Source: Streptomyces sp. DHE7-1
GTDB taxonomy: Bacteria > Actinomycetota > Actinomycetes > Streptomycetales > Streptomycetaceae
Assembly (NCBI GenBank): GCA_016432725.1
Contig: JACJDG010000003.1
Location: 5,238,001-5,302,000 of the forward strand
DNA length: 64,000 nucleotides
Reading direction: 5' to 3'
The position numbers were made by a program, and so were the translations under genes. This document shows positions 8,506 through 16,309 of the stretch, in pieces. How positions within the stretch are numbered: the stretch's first letter is position 1; every line of letters starts with the position of its first letter. The notes below the pieces were generated by a model. That model did not search any database. It was not told where the DNA came from and saw only the letters and a program-made list of their open reading frames with translations.

Positions 8506-10409
8506 TCACAGACTCTTTACGACGAAGGGAGACTCATGCTGCTCAAGGATCGCTATGAAGTTCGCCTTGGCAACATCATCGGCGAAAGCAACGTCCTTGA
8601 GGAAAATAGTTACGTCCGCCTCGGGCTGCAATTCGTCACGCCAACCAATGATGCCCTGGGCGATCTCCTCCGCGTTGCCCTTAGTGATCGAACCGGCGGC
8701 AGGTAGGCAAGCGAAGAGCAGGCCCCCGCCGGTCGCGAACACGTGGATGCCTGCGAAGGTCCGCATGTCCGCGACCGAAGCGAGGTCGAGCCCCTGGCTC
8801 AGCAGCAACTCGAAGAGGACGTCCTGTTCTGAGCGACCCTCGCGGATGTTGTCGATGTGCTCAAAGGCCTGCTGCTCGAAGTCCGGTCGGGATGTGTCCC
8901 AGCGGACGATGTTTCCTTCGGAAAGGACGAAGGAGCGGAATCCGAAATCCCCGGAGAAATCGGCACCCGATGATCCCTCTCGGATACTCTGGGAAGCTCG
9001 CCGCAGCCGCTCCCGCGTGATCTCAGAAATCGTCGGATAATCAGATCGTCCCGTCTTCTCCGGCAGCTGGGACAGAATAAAGCGCAGCGCTGCGGCGTTA
9101 TCGGCCTGCCAATCCATGACTGCATGCCCCGTGACCCCGGAGCCAGCGAAGAAATCGAGGACTAGATCTCCGTCGCTGCAGAAGGCATCGATGATCCGGC
9201 GCACCAGTTTGACCGGCTTGGGAGTGTCAAAAGGAGCGTCGCCCCCAAAGAGGCTCTTCAGCTCGAGGGTCGCCTCCTTATTGTGTCCCGCGAACCCGTA
9301 GTCCCACCAGGTGTGTGGCTTGATCCCCCGCTCCGATTCCTGCAAGAAGGACTTGAGCATGGGACGGGCGTCGCGATCCTTTCCCCACCAGATCCTGCCA
9401 TCTGCGTTCCAGGTGTCGAATTTCTCCCGGTTGCACCGCCAATAGCGGTTTGCGGGTGGGTTGAACTTTCTTCCGGTCGGCCCAGTGATCTCGAACAGGC
9501 CGGCGGCATAGGGCTTGCTCGCGGACAGATCCTGCGCGCGCCAGGGGCCTCTCGGGTCGTCGTCAGGGTTTTTGTACGCCTCCAACTGGTCCTCGCTGCG
9601 CTCCCAGTCGAAAATCTTGACCGACCTGCGATCGCGAGCATAAACGATGACAAAATCATGCATGTCGGAGAACCATTTAGCGGTGACGTTCGAGACATAG
9701 CGCTTCTGCCACATGATATTCGCCACGAAATTTTCTTCGCCAAAGATCTCGTCGCACATGTTGCGAAGGTGCGCCTGCTCTCCGTCGTCGATTGAGATGC
9801 AGATGACCCCGTCCTGACGCAGAAGGTTTCGGGCCAGCATCAGCCTCGGATAGATCATGTCCAGCCAGGCGCTGTGGCGGCGTCCGGTGACCTCCGCGTT
9901 GCTGCTGAGCCGCCCGCCAGCGCTGCTGGTCTGACCGGTGAGTTGGAGGTAGTTCTGGATGCTGTCCTGAAAGGTGTCTGGGTAGATGAAGTCGCTGTTG
10001 CCCGTGTTGTACGGGGGTCGATGTAGATCAGCTTCACCTTGCTGGCGTAGCTCTTCTGTAGAAGTTTGAGGACTTCGAGATTGTCGCCCTCGATCATGAT
10101 GTTCCCGGTGGCGTCCCAGTCCACTGACTCGTCCTGGCGGGGCAGCAGAGTCGCCGTGCTCGGCTTGAGGGCGATGCGACGGGCGTTGCGCTTGCCGAAC
10201 CAGGTCAGCCCAAACTTCTCGTCGCCATCATCGACGGCGTCGCCAAGCAGCTCGCGCAGCGCGTCAAAGTCAACCTTGCCCTCTATGAAGGCAGACGGGA
10301 AGATCTTCTGGAGCTGTTCGATGTTCTCCGCCACGAGGTCCTTGGAGTGGGTCTCCGGGTCCCCCGGCTCAACCGTGTGCATCGTCACCCTGACTGTCCC
10401 CTGCTTCAC
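8506..10409 (-). CDS. Type III DNA methyltransferase Mod (one frameshift in this sequence)
   Basis: Two adjoining frames form one beta-class N6-adenine methylase of about 634 residues. The N-terminal part has NIMIEGDNLEVLKLLQKSY and ends in KVKLIYIDP. The expected catalytic DPPYNTGN motif is broken by loss of one base in the G run at 10013-10017 (C run on the coding strand), and restoring it joins the frames exactly. The C-terminal part has DGVICISIDDGEQ, a central target-recognition region, and the SAM-binding motif LVLDFFAGSGVTGHAV. Motif IV before motif I is the type III order. GTG 10409 is the upstream start; ATG 10382 is an alternative. The run-length error matches others across the window, so I treat the gene as intact. 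Mod provides site specificity for Res. Confidence 0.85.
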
Positions 10410-10470
10410 TGCGGCACCGCGTTCGCCTGGTGCCTGCTTCTTGGCCGTGTTCTTCGTACTTGCTGCGTTG

Positions 10471-11241
10471 CTACGCCGAGCGCAACGTATCGTGCGCCAC
10501 CGACAAGGCGACCCTCTTCGCCTTGATCTGGTCCTGTAGTTCGATCCTTCGTGGGATCTGCTTCTCTTTCTTGATCTGGGCGACTAGCTTGTCGATCTCT
10601 GTCTCGAGTCGGCTGCTGTCCGCTAGGGCCGTGAGCTGGGTCTGTGCCGCATCCAATGTGCACGCGACTGTGAACTTTCCGATCACCGCAGCGACACGCA
10701 AGGCAACCGTACAGACCAGCCATCCCTCGTAGACCGTGTTGAGATCGATGCGAGGTTGCCGGTCGAGCTGTAGCGCGCTCAGGAACGCATCGCCCATAGG
10801 CGCGGCGACGTCCCCAAGGGAAGCGGCCACAGGCGGGCTGTCCAGTGCGACATCGCCCTCACGCGCGCGTGACATGCGCTTAAGGGCAACCGATACGCGC
10901 GGGCCGGACTCCTGCTCGCTGACGAGGAGGATCGGGTACGGCACGGCTCGATGAAGAAGCTCTTCCAGGCGGGTGAGCTTGGTTCCGGTCCGGGCCCGGA
11001 GAGTCATGACGTGGAGTTCGGGAACACGCCGGCCGCCATCCGGAGCCGTGTAGGCAGGGATTCCCACGACATCAGGGCGTATCGCGGCGGCCCAGCTCAG
11101 GGTATCGATGCCTTCTTGAAGCAACCGCCGATCAGCGGCGCCGAAGTCGGAATGTGCTTGCAGTTGGGTCTTCGGTACTCGGACATCCACAACACAATCG
11201 GTAGGCAGCCGAAGCGCGTCGACCACGTCGTCCGGGGTCAT
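10471..11241 (-). CDS. DUF4391 domain protein of the helicase/Mod/Res unit
   Basis: A 256-residue protein resembling DUF4391 (PF14335), which in my knowledge occurs next to type III-like methylases and helicases. Visible features are an N-terminal region with FGAADRRLLQEGIDTLSWAA, a central ELHVMTLRARTGTKLTRLEELLHRAVPYPILL segment given here only by its ends (EL...LL), and a charged C-terminal helix (about residues 205-250) rich in Lys, Arg, Asp and Gln that is likely coiled coil. No catalytic motif is evident. Its start overlaps the helicase stop by 4 bp, and mod follows about 60 bp later, so it belongs to the same transcript. It may be an adaptor for the helicase or methylase, but this is inference. 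Confidence 0.72.
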   Translation of the reverse strand: MTPDDVVDALRLPTDCVVDVRVPKTQLQAHSDFGAADRRLLQEGIDTLSWAAAIRPDVVGIPAYTAPDGGRRVPELHVMTLRARTGTKLTRLEELLHRAVPYPILLVSEQESGPRVSVALKRMSRAREGDVALDSPPVAASLGDVAAPMGDAFLSALQLDRQPRIDLNTVYEGWLVCTVALRVAAVIGKFTVACTLDAAQTQLTALADSSRLETEIDKLVAQIKKEKQIPRRIELQDQIKAKRVALSVAHDTLRSA

Positions 11242-14200
11242 CGCTGGGCTTCCTGGTCGTGGTATGCAGCGGAGCTGTCGAGCTCAGCACTGACACGGGG
11301 CAAAACGGCAAGAAAAGCGAGCACTTCGAAGTCATTGGTCCCGGCAAAGCCTCCTGCCGCAGCAGCTTGGGTGCCGTCCAGGTTGAACAGACTGGCGACA
11401 GCGCGTTCCTCCTCCTTGCCAGTGATGGAACGTACAGCGGCGGCGAGAGCCTTACGGGCTGCTCCCATGTCGGCGCCGCGCCGGGTCCGGGCGTCGAACA
11501 GCGCGGTGAGCTCTGGGGCAACTTGACTCTGCTCGGCACTGACCCTGCGTACCCGGTCAAGGATGCGCTTGGCCTGGGTGTGGCTGAGCTGTACTACCCC
11601 CTCCTCCCCGACATGGATGAGGTAGTGAGGGGCAAGCGGGTCGCCGGCCTGCACCGCCCGATCAGCCACCTGGCCCTCGGCACGTAGGCAGAAAATCAGT
11701 CCGGGCGGGGTGTCGCCATCACTCTCCGCGACTGCGTGAACCCCGAGTGGCTCCACATCCAGCTCGCCGGGGTACCGCTTGGCGTAGTCGGCGAGGTCGA
11801 TGCGCAGGTCGGTGAGGGTGAGGTCGGCGATGGATACACCGGTCGACAGGTCCTCGAGGTCGAGGACGGAGTCCTGGAGTTTGAGGAGTTGTGCGCGCCG
11901 GTACTCGAGATCGTTCATCGGGTCGCCAGCGCTGGTCTCGATGACGTTCTCTTCCCCGGTGGCGGAGATATCGAGGAGCACCATGCGGCCCGTGACTCGT
12001 TGCTCGAGGCCGATGTATTCCTCCAGGTCCATCTGCGGCCAGAAGTTAACAAGCTGGATGCGAGCGCTGCGCGAACCGAGACGGTCGATGCGGCCAAAGC
12101 GCTGGATAATGCGCACCGGATTCCAGTGGATGTCGTAGTTCGCAAGCCAGTCGCAGTCCTGTAGGTTCTGACCCTCGGAGATGCAGTCCGTGGCAATGAG
12201 CAGGTCGAGCTCCCCTTCTCCTGCCAGGTCGTCCGGGCGCTGCTTTGAGCGCGGCGAGAATGCGGAGAGGATTCCGGGAAGATCGCGGCGCAGTTTGAGT
12301 GTCGTGCGGTTGCTCCCGGTGCCCGTCACCAGGCCAGTCTCGACGCCGAGTTCAGCCCGAGCCCATTCGGCGATTTCTTCATACAGATAAGCGGCGGTGT
12401 CCGCGAAGGCGGTGAACACGATGGCCTTGCGATTGCCTGGGTTGACCGGATTACGAACCTTTTCCGCGATCAGCTGCTTAAGGTGGCTCAATTTCGCGTC
12501 GCGCTCCGGGACTACCTGTTCAGCCCGATACAGCATCGCGGCCAGGCGCTCACGGTCCTCCAGAAGGTCTTGGCGCCAGCGGATCAGGTCCATGTCCGCG
12601 ATGAGAACCTTGATCTTGCCGCCACCGATTGCCAGCTCGTCTGAGCGGACGTCGTCGTACTCCTCGTCGTCGAGGGAGTCGGGACGGTAATAGGTCTCAT
12701 GGCGGTCGATCGCACCCAGGTGCGCATCGATGCGCTCCAGTTGTCGGCTCACCGTCAGCCGGAAAGAGTGAACGGAGCTCTCCAGCCGCTTGAGGATGTT
12801 TACCCTCATCAGGTTGACCAGGCTCTGCTCTCGGTCGGTCTGCTGGAAACTACCTTTGCCGCTCTTCAGGCGGGTGGCGTATTTATCCGCGTATTCGGCC
12901 CGCTTGTCAGGGCGCAGGTAGTGCATAGGTGAGTAAGCGGCCAGATTGAGCTTACGGATCTGGTCGTTGAGTTCACCGATGGCGCCGAAGTCGCCCTGGG
13001 TGTCGATCTCTGATTTCACGTTGAGCGGTGCAAGGCGCTCGGGGAATGAGCCTGTCTCGGCGGTGCCGTAGTACTTCTCGATGTGTTTGCGTGAGCGGGC
13101 GATGGTCAGCATGTCGAGTAGCGCAAAGTAGTCGAAGCCCAGCATGTCCACGAGCTGCGCCGGCGTGCGCTGCTCCGGGCCAAGTTCCTGCCACCGATTG
13201 AACTGGCGTTGCGCGACGCGGACAGTCTCGGCGATGCTGGCGATGCCATGCGGCGCCAAAGCCGTGTCGTCACCTTCAGTGGCGAAGGCGATCTGATTGC
13301 GCAGGTCCGCGAGCCGGTTGTTGACTGGCGTCGCTGAGAGCATCAGGACGCGAGTCTTCACCCCCTCCTGAACGATCTGGCGCATCAAGCGGTCATAGCG
13401 CGTCTCGCCGTCCTGCTTCGGAGAGTTGGCGTTGCGGAAGTTGTGTGACTCGTCGATGACAACTAGGTCGTAGTTACCCCAGTTAACATGTGCGAGGTCG
13501 ACGTCACCCGATCTTCCGGACTCGCGGGATAGATCGGTGTGGTTGAGCACGTCGTAATTGAAGCGGTCTGCAGCGAGGAGGTTGCGGCGGTCGTTCGCCG
13601 TGTACATCGTCCAGTTGTCTCGTAGCCGCTTCGGGCAGAGCACCAGGACACGATCGTTACGCAGTTCGTGGTATTTGATCACGGCTAGCGCTTCGAAGGT
13701 TTTTCCTAGACCGACACTGTCCGCGATGATGCAGCCGCCGTAGCGGTTCAGTTTGTCGATGGCACCGATGACGCCATCCCGCTGGAACTTGTAGAGCTTC
13801 CCCCAAACCACGGTATCGCGGATGCCGGTCTTCGCATCGATGACCGTATCTTCATCCAGCTCCCCGCCAGCAGCGCTGAACAGGTGGTGGAGCATGAGGT
13901 GGTAGATACGCTCAGGATCGCGGTAGCGGCCGAGGGCGCGCATCTGCTCCAGCAGCGGGCCTGCCTCGAGAGAGACAGGCGTGCTCTCCCACATCGCCTC
14001 GAAGAGAGCGGGAGCGAGAGCAGTCGCCTCGCTCTCACTCTCAGACCGCAGGATCGATGTGTACGGGTTGCCAGGAGTCAGGCCGAGACCGGCGCGATCA
14101 AAGCCGAAAGAGCCCTGGGTCAGCGAAGTCACTGCGCCGGAAGCCGTTCGGGTAACCAGGACGCCTTGGGGAATGGAATAGGACGGCGCATGACGTACCT

Positions 14201-14483
14201 CAGTCCGCCGAGCCAGCCACTCGGCACACGACGCGGCCAGATAGCGGGTCGACAGGCGGTTGCGTGCGGCACGATCGTGCTCACCACCCAGCAAGTGCAG
14301 ATCGGCTTCTACGCTCGGGAGTAGGAGGCGAGCTTGCTCCAGCTTGGCCAGCTCGTCACGGAGCTCGTCAAAGGCGTACACAGAGAAGGTTGGTGAGGCG
14401 AGGTCCATTGCACCGCCCGGTTGCAGACTCGGCCGCAACGCATCGATCAACCGGTCGCTCCCTCGGTTGCTCACGACCTTCAA
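11238..14483 (-). CDS. SNF2-like helicase with N-terminal PLD-like region
   Basis: A 1081-residue protein. The first about 60 residues (NRGSDRLIDALRP, then MDLASPTFSVYAFDELRDEL) resemble the start of phospholipase D-like domains fused to defence helicases. The SF2 core follows: GGCIIADSVGLGKTFEALAV (Walker A, near 250), LVVIDESHNFRN (DESH box), VLMLSATPVNN (motif III), a long insertion, KAIVFTAFADTAAYLY, and ATDCISEGQNLQDCD with IIQRFGRIDRLGS (motifs V and VI). The start is TTG 14483 behind GGAGGGGG. It heads a four-gene run with DUF4391, mod and res, all with tiny overlaps or short gaps. Helicases like this occur in DISARM (DrmD) and in type III-like loci; the precise class here is uncertain. 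It likely remodels DNA or supports restriction. Confidence 0.85.
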   Translation of the reverse strand: MKVVSNRGSDRLIDALRPSLQPGGAMDLASPTFSVYAFDELRDELAKLEQARLLLPSVEADLHLLGGEHDRAARNRLSTRYLAASCAEWLARRTEVRHAPSYSIPQGVLVTRTASGAVTSLTQGSFGFDRAGLGLTPGNPYTSILRSESESEATALAPALFEAMWESTPVSLEAGPLLEQMRALGRYRDPERIYHLMLHHLFSAAGGELDEDTVIDAKTGIRDTVVWGKLYKFQRDGVIGAIDKLNRYGGCIIADSVGLGKTFEALAVIKYHELRNDRVLVLCPKRLRDNWTMYTANDRRNLLAADRFNYDVLNHTDLSRESGRSGDVDLAHVNWGNYDLVVIDESHNFRNANSPKQDGETRYDRLMRQIVQEGVKTRVLMLSATPVNNRLADLRNQIAFATEGDDTALAPHGIASIAETVRVAQRQFNRWQELGPEQRTPAQLVDMLGFDYFALLDMLTIARSRKHIEKYYGTAETGSFPERLAPLNVKSEIDTQGDFGAIGELNDQIRKLNLAAYSPMHYLRPDKRAEYADKYATRLKSGKGSFQQTDREQSLVNLMRVNILKRLESSVHSFRLTVSRQLERIDAHLGAIDRHETYYRPDSLDDEEYDDVRSDELAIGGGKIKVLIADMDLIRWRQDLLEDRERLAAMLYRAEQVVPERDAKLSHLKQLIAEKVRNPVNPGNRKAIVFTAFADTAAYLYEEIAEWARAELGVETGLVTGTGSNRTTLKLRRDLPGILSAFSPRSKQRPDDLAGEGELDLLIATDCISEGQNLQDCDWLANYDIHWNPVRIIQRFGRIDRLGSRSARIQLVNFWPQMDLEEYIGLEQRVTGRMVLLDISATGEENVIETSAGDPMNDLEYRRAQLLKLQDSVLDLEDLSTGVSIADLTLTDLRIDLADYAKRYPGELDVEPLGVHAVAESDGDTPPGLIFCLRAEGQVADRAVQAGDPLAPHYLIHVGEEGVVQLSHTQAKRILDRVRRVSAEQSQVAPELTALFDARTRRGADMGAARKALAAAVRSITGKEEERAVASLFNLDGTQAAAAGGFAGTNDFEVLAFLAVLPRVSAELDSSAAYHDQEAQR

Positions 14484-14582
14484 GGCGTCCCCCTCCAGAG
14501 CTGGTCCGACCAGCGCACTCAGTGAGAAAAGCAGCTTAGTGCAGGCTACTCATCCGTTACCTGCGCGATGCCCGTATAGATG

Positions 14583-14600
14583 GCCAGCCCAAGGGCTGGC
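14583..14600. repeat. Short perfect hairpin upstream of the helicase gene
   Basis: GCCAGCCC at 14583-14590 pairs with GGGCTGGC at 14593-14600. It lies in the 200 bp between the helicase start and the inverted repeat to the right. I see no T run for a terminator; it could be a transcript-leader structure. Confidence 0.4.
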
Positions 14601-14685
14601 ACGGTCGTGTGGTCTTCGTCGCGCGCAGACTCGTGATGCTCGCGGTCGGTGGAGCGGGTTTGGCCGGTGGCCTGCCCGGTCTGGG

Positions 14686-14781
14686 GTCGAGCATGATCAG
14701 GGGGCCGTACGCTGGTTGGCAACTCGGGCAGGCTTTGGACCTGCCCGCAATGTGCACGAGTGGCCCCTGATCTTGCTCGAC
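14686..14781. repeat. Large imperfect inverted repeat with a nested hairpin
   Basis: The left arm (14686-14706, starting GTCGAGCATGATCAGG) is the reverse complement of the right arm (14762-14781, starting GGCCCCTGATCTTGC), except for one substitution and one extra G. Between them lies a second perfect hairpin, CGGGCAGG (14725-14732) with CCTGCCCG (14740-14747). The nested geometry resembles ends of a tiny mobile element or a recombination/transfer site rather than a terminator. It sits at the junction between the restriction unit and the AICE genes. Confidence 0.6.
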
Positions 14782-15383
14782 GCGGGACCCGGACCGGGGA
14801 GGTGGGTAAAGCCGCGGAGCCCCCAGCCACGACGTGCCCCCTCTCTGACTTCAAGTGGCTGCTTACTGTGCGCGCGGCACGGGCGCCGGCCGGGCTGGAG
14901 CGGGGCGGAGACAGGAGCGCAGGCCCGACCGGGGCCGGGCCGCGCGCGGGGAGCGGAGCGAGCCGCCTTGAACCCGTGAAGAAGGTTGTTACTCAGTCGA
15001 ATGCTTGGGCGCCTGGGTTTGAAGTCGTACGCGCAGGCTGGTAGTTCGGCGCTCTGGCGATGTGCGAGCGGCAGGAAGGTCACTGGTCGGATCGTCCATG
15101 TGACGCGGGTCTGCTCGTGGGTGACTGACACCGTGCTGGGCTCGGAGCGCAAGAGGGCTCGTCTGGTCTCGATGCGGCCGTCGTACAGCCACTCCCATGC
15201 TGCGTCCGAAGCGTCCGCGTCGAGAGCCGGGGAGATCGTGCGGAGCGCGACTGCGACCCATCGGTCTGCCTGGGGTGCTGTGTAGGCGTCGAAGGATGCC
15301 AAGAGCGCCGGCCGCCGTTGCTCGGTGAGGTCTTCTGTCCAGCACTCGCACCAGTAGCCGCGACGAGGACCTGTCATCAGCAC
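14697..15383 (-). CDS. Hypothetical protein with doubtful C-terminal half
   Basis: The first about 120 residues look like a real small protein: MLMTGPRRGYWCECW, then ADRWVAVALRTISPALD, AAWEWLYDGR and TRVTWTIRPVTFLPL, rich in Trp and typical of small Streptomyces proteins paired with anti-sigma-like ATPases. The rest is Arg/Pro/Gly-rich low-complexity sequence read through a very GC-rich stretch (about 14880-14985) and then through the inverted repeat. The genuine stop may have been lost by an indel, or the reading frame may cross an element boundary. It overlaps the end of the ATP-binding gene by 7 bp, so the two form one unit. I do not recognise a named family and assign no function. Confidence 0.45.
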   Translation of the reverse strand: MLMTGPRRGYWCECWTEDLTEQRRPALLASFDAYTAPQADRWVAVALRTISPALDADASDAAWEWLYDGRIETRRALLRSEPSTVSVTHEQTRVTWTIRPVTFLPLAHRQSAELPACAYDFKPRRPSIRLSNNLLHGFKAARSAPRARPGPGRACAPVSAPLQPGRRPCRAHSKQPLEVREGARRGWGLRGFTHLPGPGPASSKIRGHSCTLRAGPKPARVANQRTAP

Positions 15384-15794
15384 GGGTGTCCTCCCTGGTG
15401 GCTGTCTGCGCGGAGCTCCGCGGTGACCGTGCGGCCGGAGTCGTCGCCCTGGATCGTGACGTTGTCGGCGAGGACGGCCACCATGCCGAGTCCGCGGCCG
15501 TGGGTGGCATTGAGGGGCGGATGCTGAATCTCAGGGGTGGTCCTGGCCTGGCCGGAGTCGGTCACCGCGATCGTGGTGGTGAGCTCGGAGACGGTGATCG
15601 TGACGTGGAAAGCGCCGGTGCCGCATCCGCTGGCCGTGTAGGTGAGGGCGTTGGTACCGAGTTCCGTGACGATCAACGCGGCGTCATCGGAGTGGGGGTG
15701 GCCATTCAGGGTGGCGTGGATCCAGTTGCGCGCGCTGCGGAGCGCTCGGGGTCCCCGGGAACGTGCGTTGGTGGGTGCTGATGGTGTCCTCCAT
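15377..15794 (-). CDS. ATP-binding anti-sigma-type regulator (HATPase_c_2; frameshift near start)
   Basis: The C-terminal 99 residues contain the GHKL ATPase motifs of RsbW-like proteins: LIVTELGTNALTYTA (N box), TIAVTDSGQA (G1 box, D-x-G) and THGRGLGMVAVLADNV (G2 box, GRGLG). The N-terminal part lies in another frame: MEDTISTHQRTFPG from ATG 15794, then ALRSARNWIHATLNG. The frames meet at the G run 15748-15751, where two bases appear to be lost or one gained. Reconstructed length is about 140 residues, usual for single-domain Streptomyces ATP-binding regulators. Such proteins act as anti-sigma or partner-switch kinases. It precedes the small hypothetical gene and is divergent from the ABM/XRE pair, so a shared control region is likely at 15795-15994. 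Confidence 0.72.
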
Positions 15795-15865
15795 GGCGGT
15801 GACCTGCTGCTTTCTGTGTCTGCTAGACGGACCGGCTGACACGGACCATGCAGGGCCGTACAATT

Positions 15866-15873
15866 AGTACTAG
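15866..15873. promoter_or_regulatory. Candidate XRE operator half in divergent promoter (AGTACTAG)
   Basis: AGTACTAG at 15866-15873 lies between the divergent ATP-binding and ABM genes in a run of spaced GTAC tetramers (around 15858, 15867, 15877 and 15912). The same octamer recurs at 17529-17536 inside a perfect palindrome at the end of the XRE gene. Repetition at both ends of the ABM/XRE unit suggests binding by the XRE protein. This is inference from sequence only. Confidence 0.45.
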
Positions 15874-15994
15874 CACCGTACCGAATGTGCGCGTATCAAG
15901 AGTGCGGGTTCGTACTTTTCGTGCGGGCAGGTGGGCGCATAGCGTTCGTCGCACGGTTTGGTGCTGACCTGATGCCGAAGAGGAAGGACTCCGC

Positions 15995-16309
15995 ATGTTC
16001 GGGCTGTTTGTGCGCTTCACGTGCAAGGACGACGTGGCGGCGGCTGCGTTCGATGAGCTGGTGGCGCGGACAGGGGAGCTGATCCGGGCGAACGAACCCG
16101 GAACGGTGGTCTACGCCGTGCACCGGGTTGACGGGCGTCCGCTGGAGCGCGTGTTCTACGAGCTCTACCGGGACAAGGAGGCCTTCGGGGAGCACGAGTC
16201 GAAGGACTACGTGCGCGCCTTCCTCTCCCAGCGGGATCAGTACCTGTCCGCCGTCGAGGTGGACCGCTTGGATTACGTGTCCGGCAAGGGCGTGGACGTT
16301 GAGCACTGA
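15995..16309 (+). CDS. Antibiotic biosynthesis monooxygenase (ABM) domain protein
   Basis: A 104-residue single-domain protein of the ABM/YgiN fold: MFGLFVRFTCKDD at the start, VVYAVHRVDGRP in the middle, and FYELYRDKEAFGEH with SKDYVRAFL toward the end. That is the usual beta-alpha-beta pattern of this dimeric alpha+beta barrel family, and the length is typical. Members include quinol monooxygenases and heme-degrading enzymes, but many have no assigned substrate. The ATG at 15995 has GAGGAAGGA upstream. The 3' end overlaps the XRE regulator gene, so the two are co-translated. I infer a stress-linked or regulatory partner role inside the mobile element rather than antibiotic biosynthesis. Confidence 0.8.
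   Translation: MFGLFVRFTCKDDVAAAAFDELVARTGELIRANEPGTVVYAVHRVDGRPLERVFYELYRDKEAFGEHESKDYVRAFLSQRDQYLSAVEVDRLDYVSGKGVDVEH

Noticed and set aside
10406..10723. A 105-codon minus-strand frame overlapping the DUF4391 gene
   Set aside because: Its composition is Arg/Gln-rich and out of frame with DUF4391; no family resemblance.
14786..14793. GACCCGGA, like the Tra recognition octamer of pSVH1
   Set aside because: Only a single copy here and another inside tra coding DNA; transfer loci need clustered repeats.
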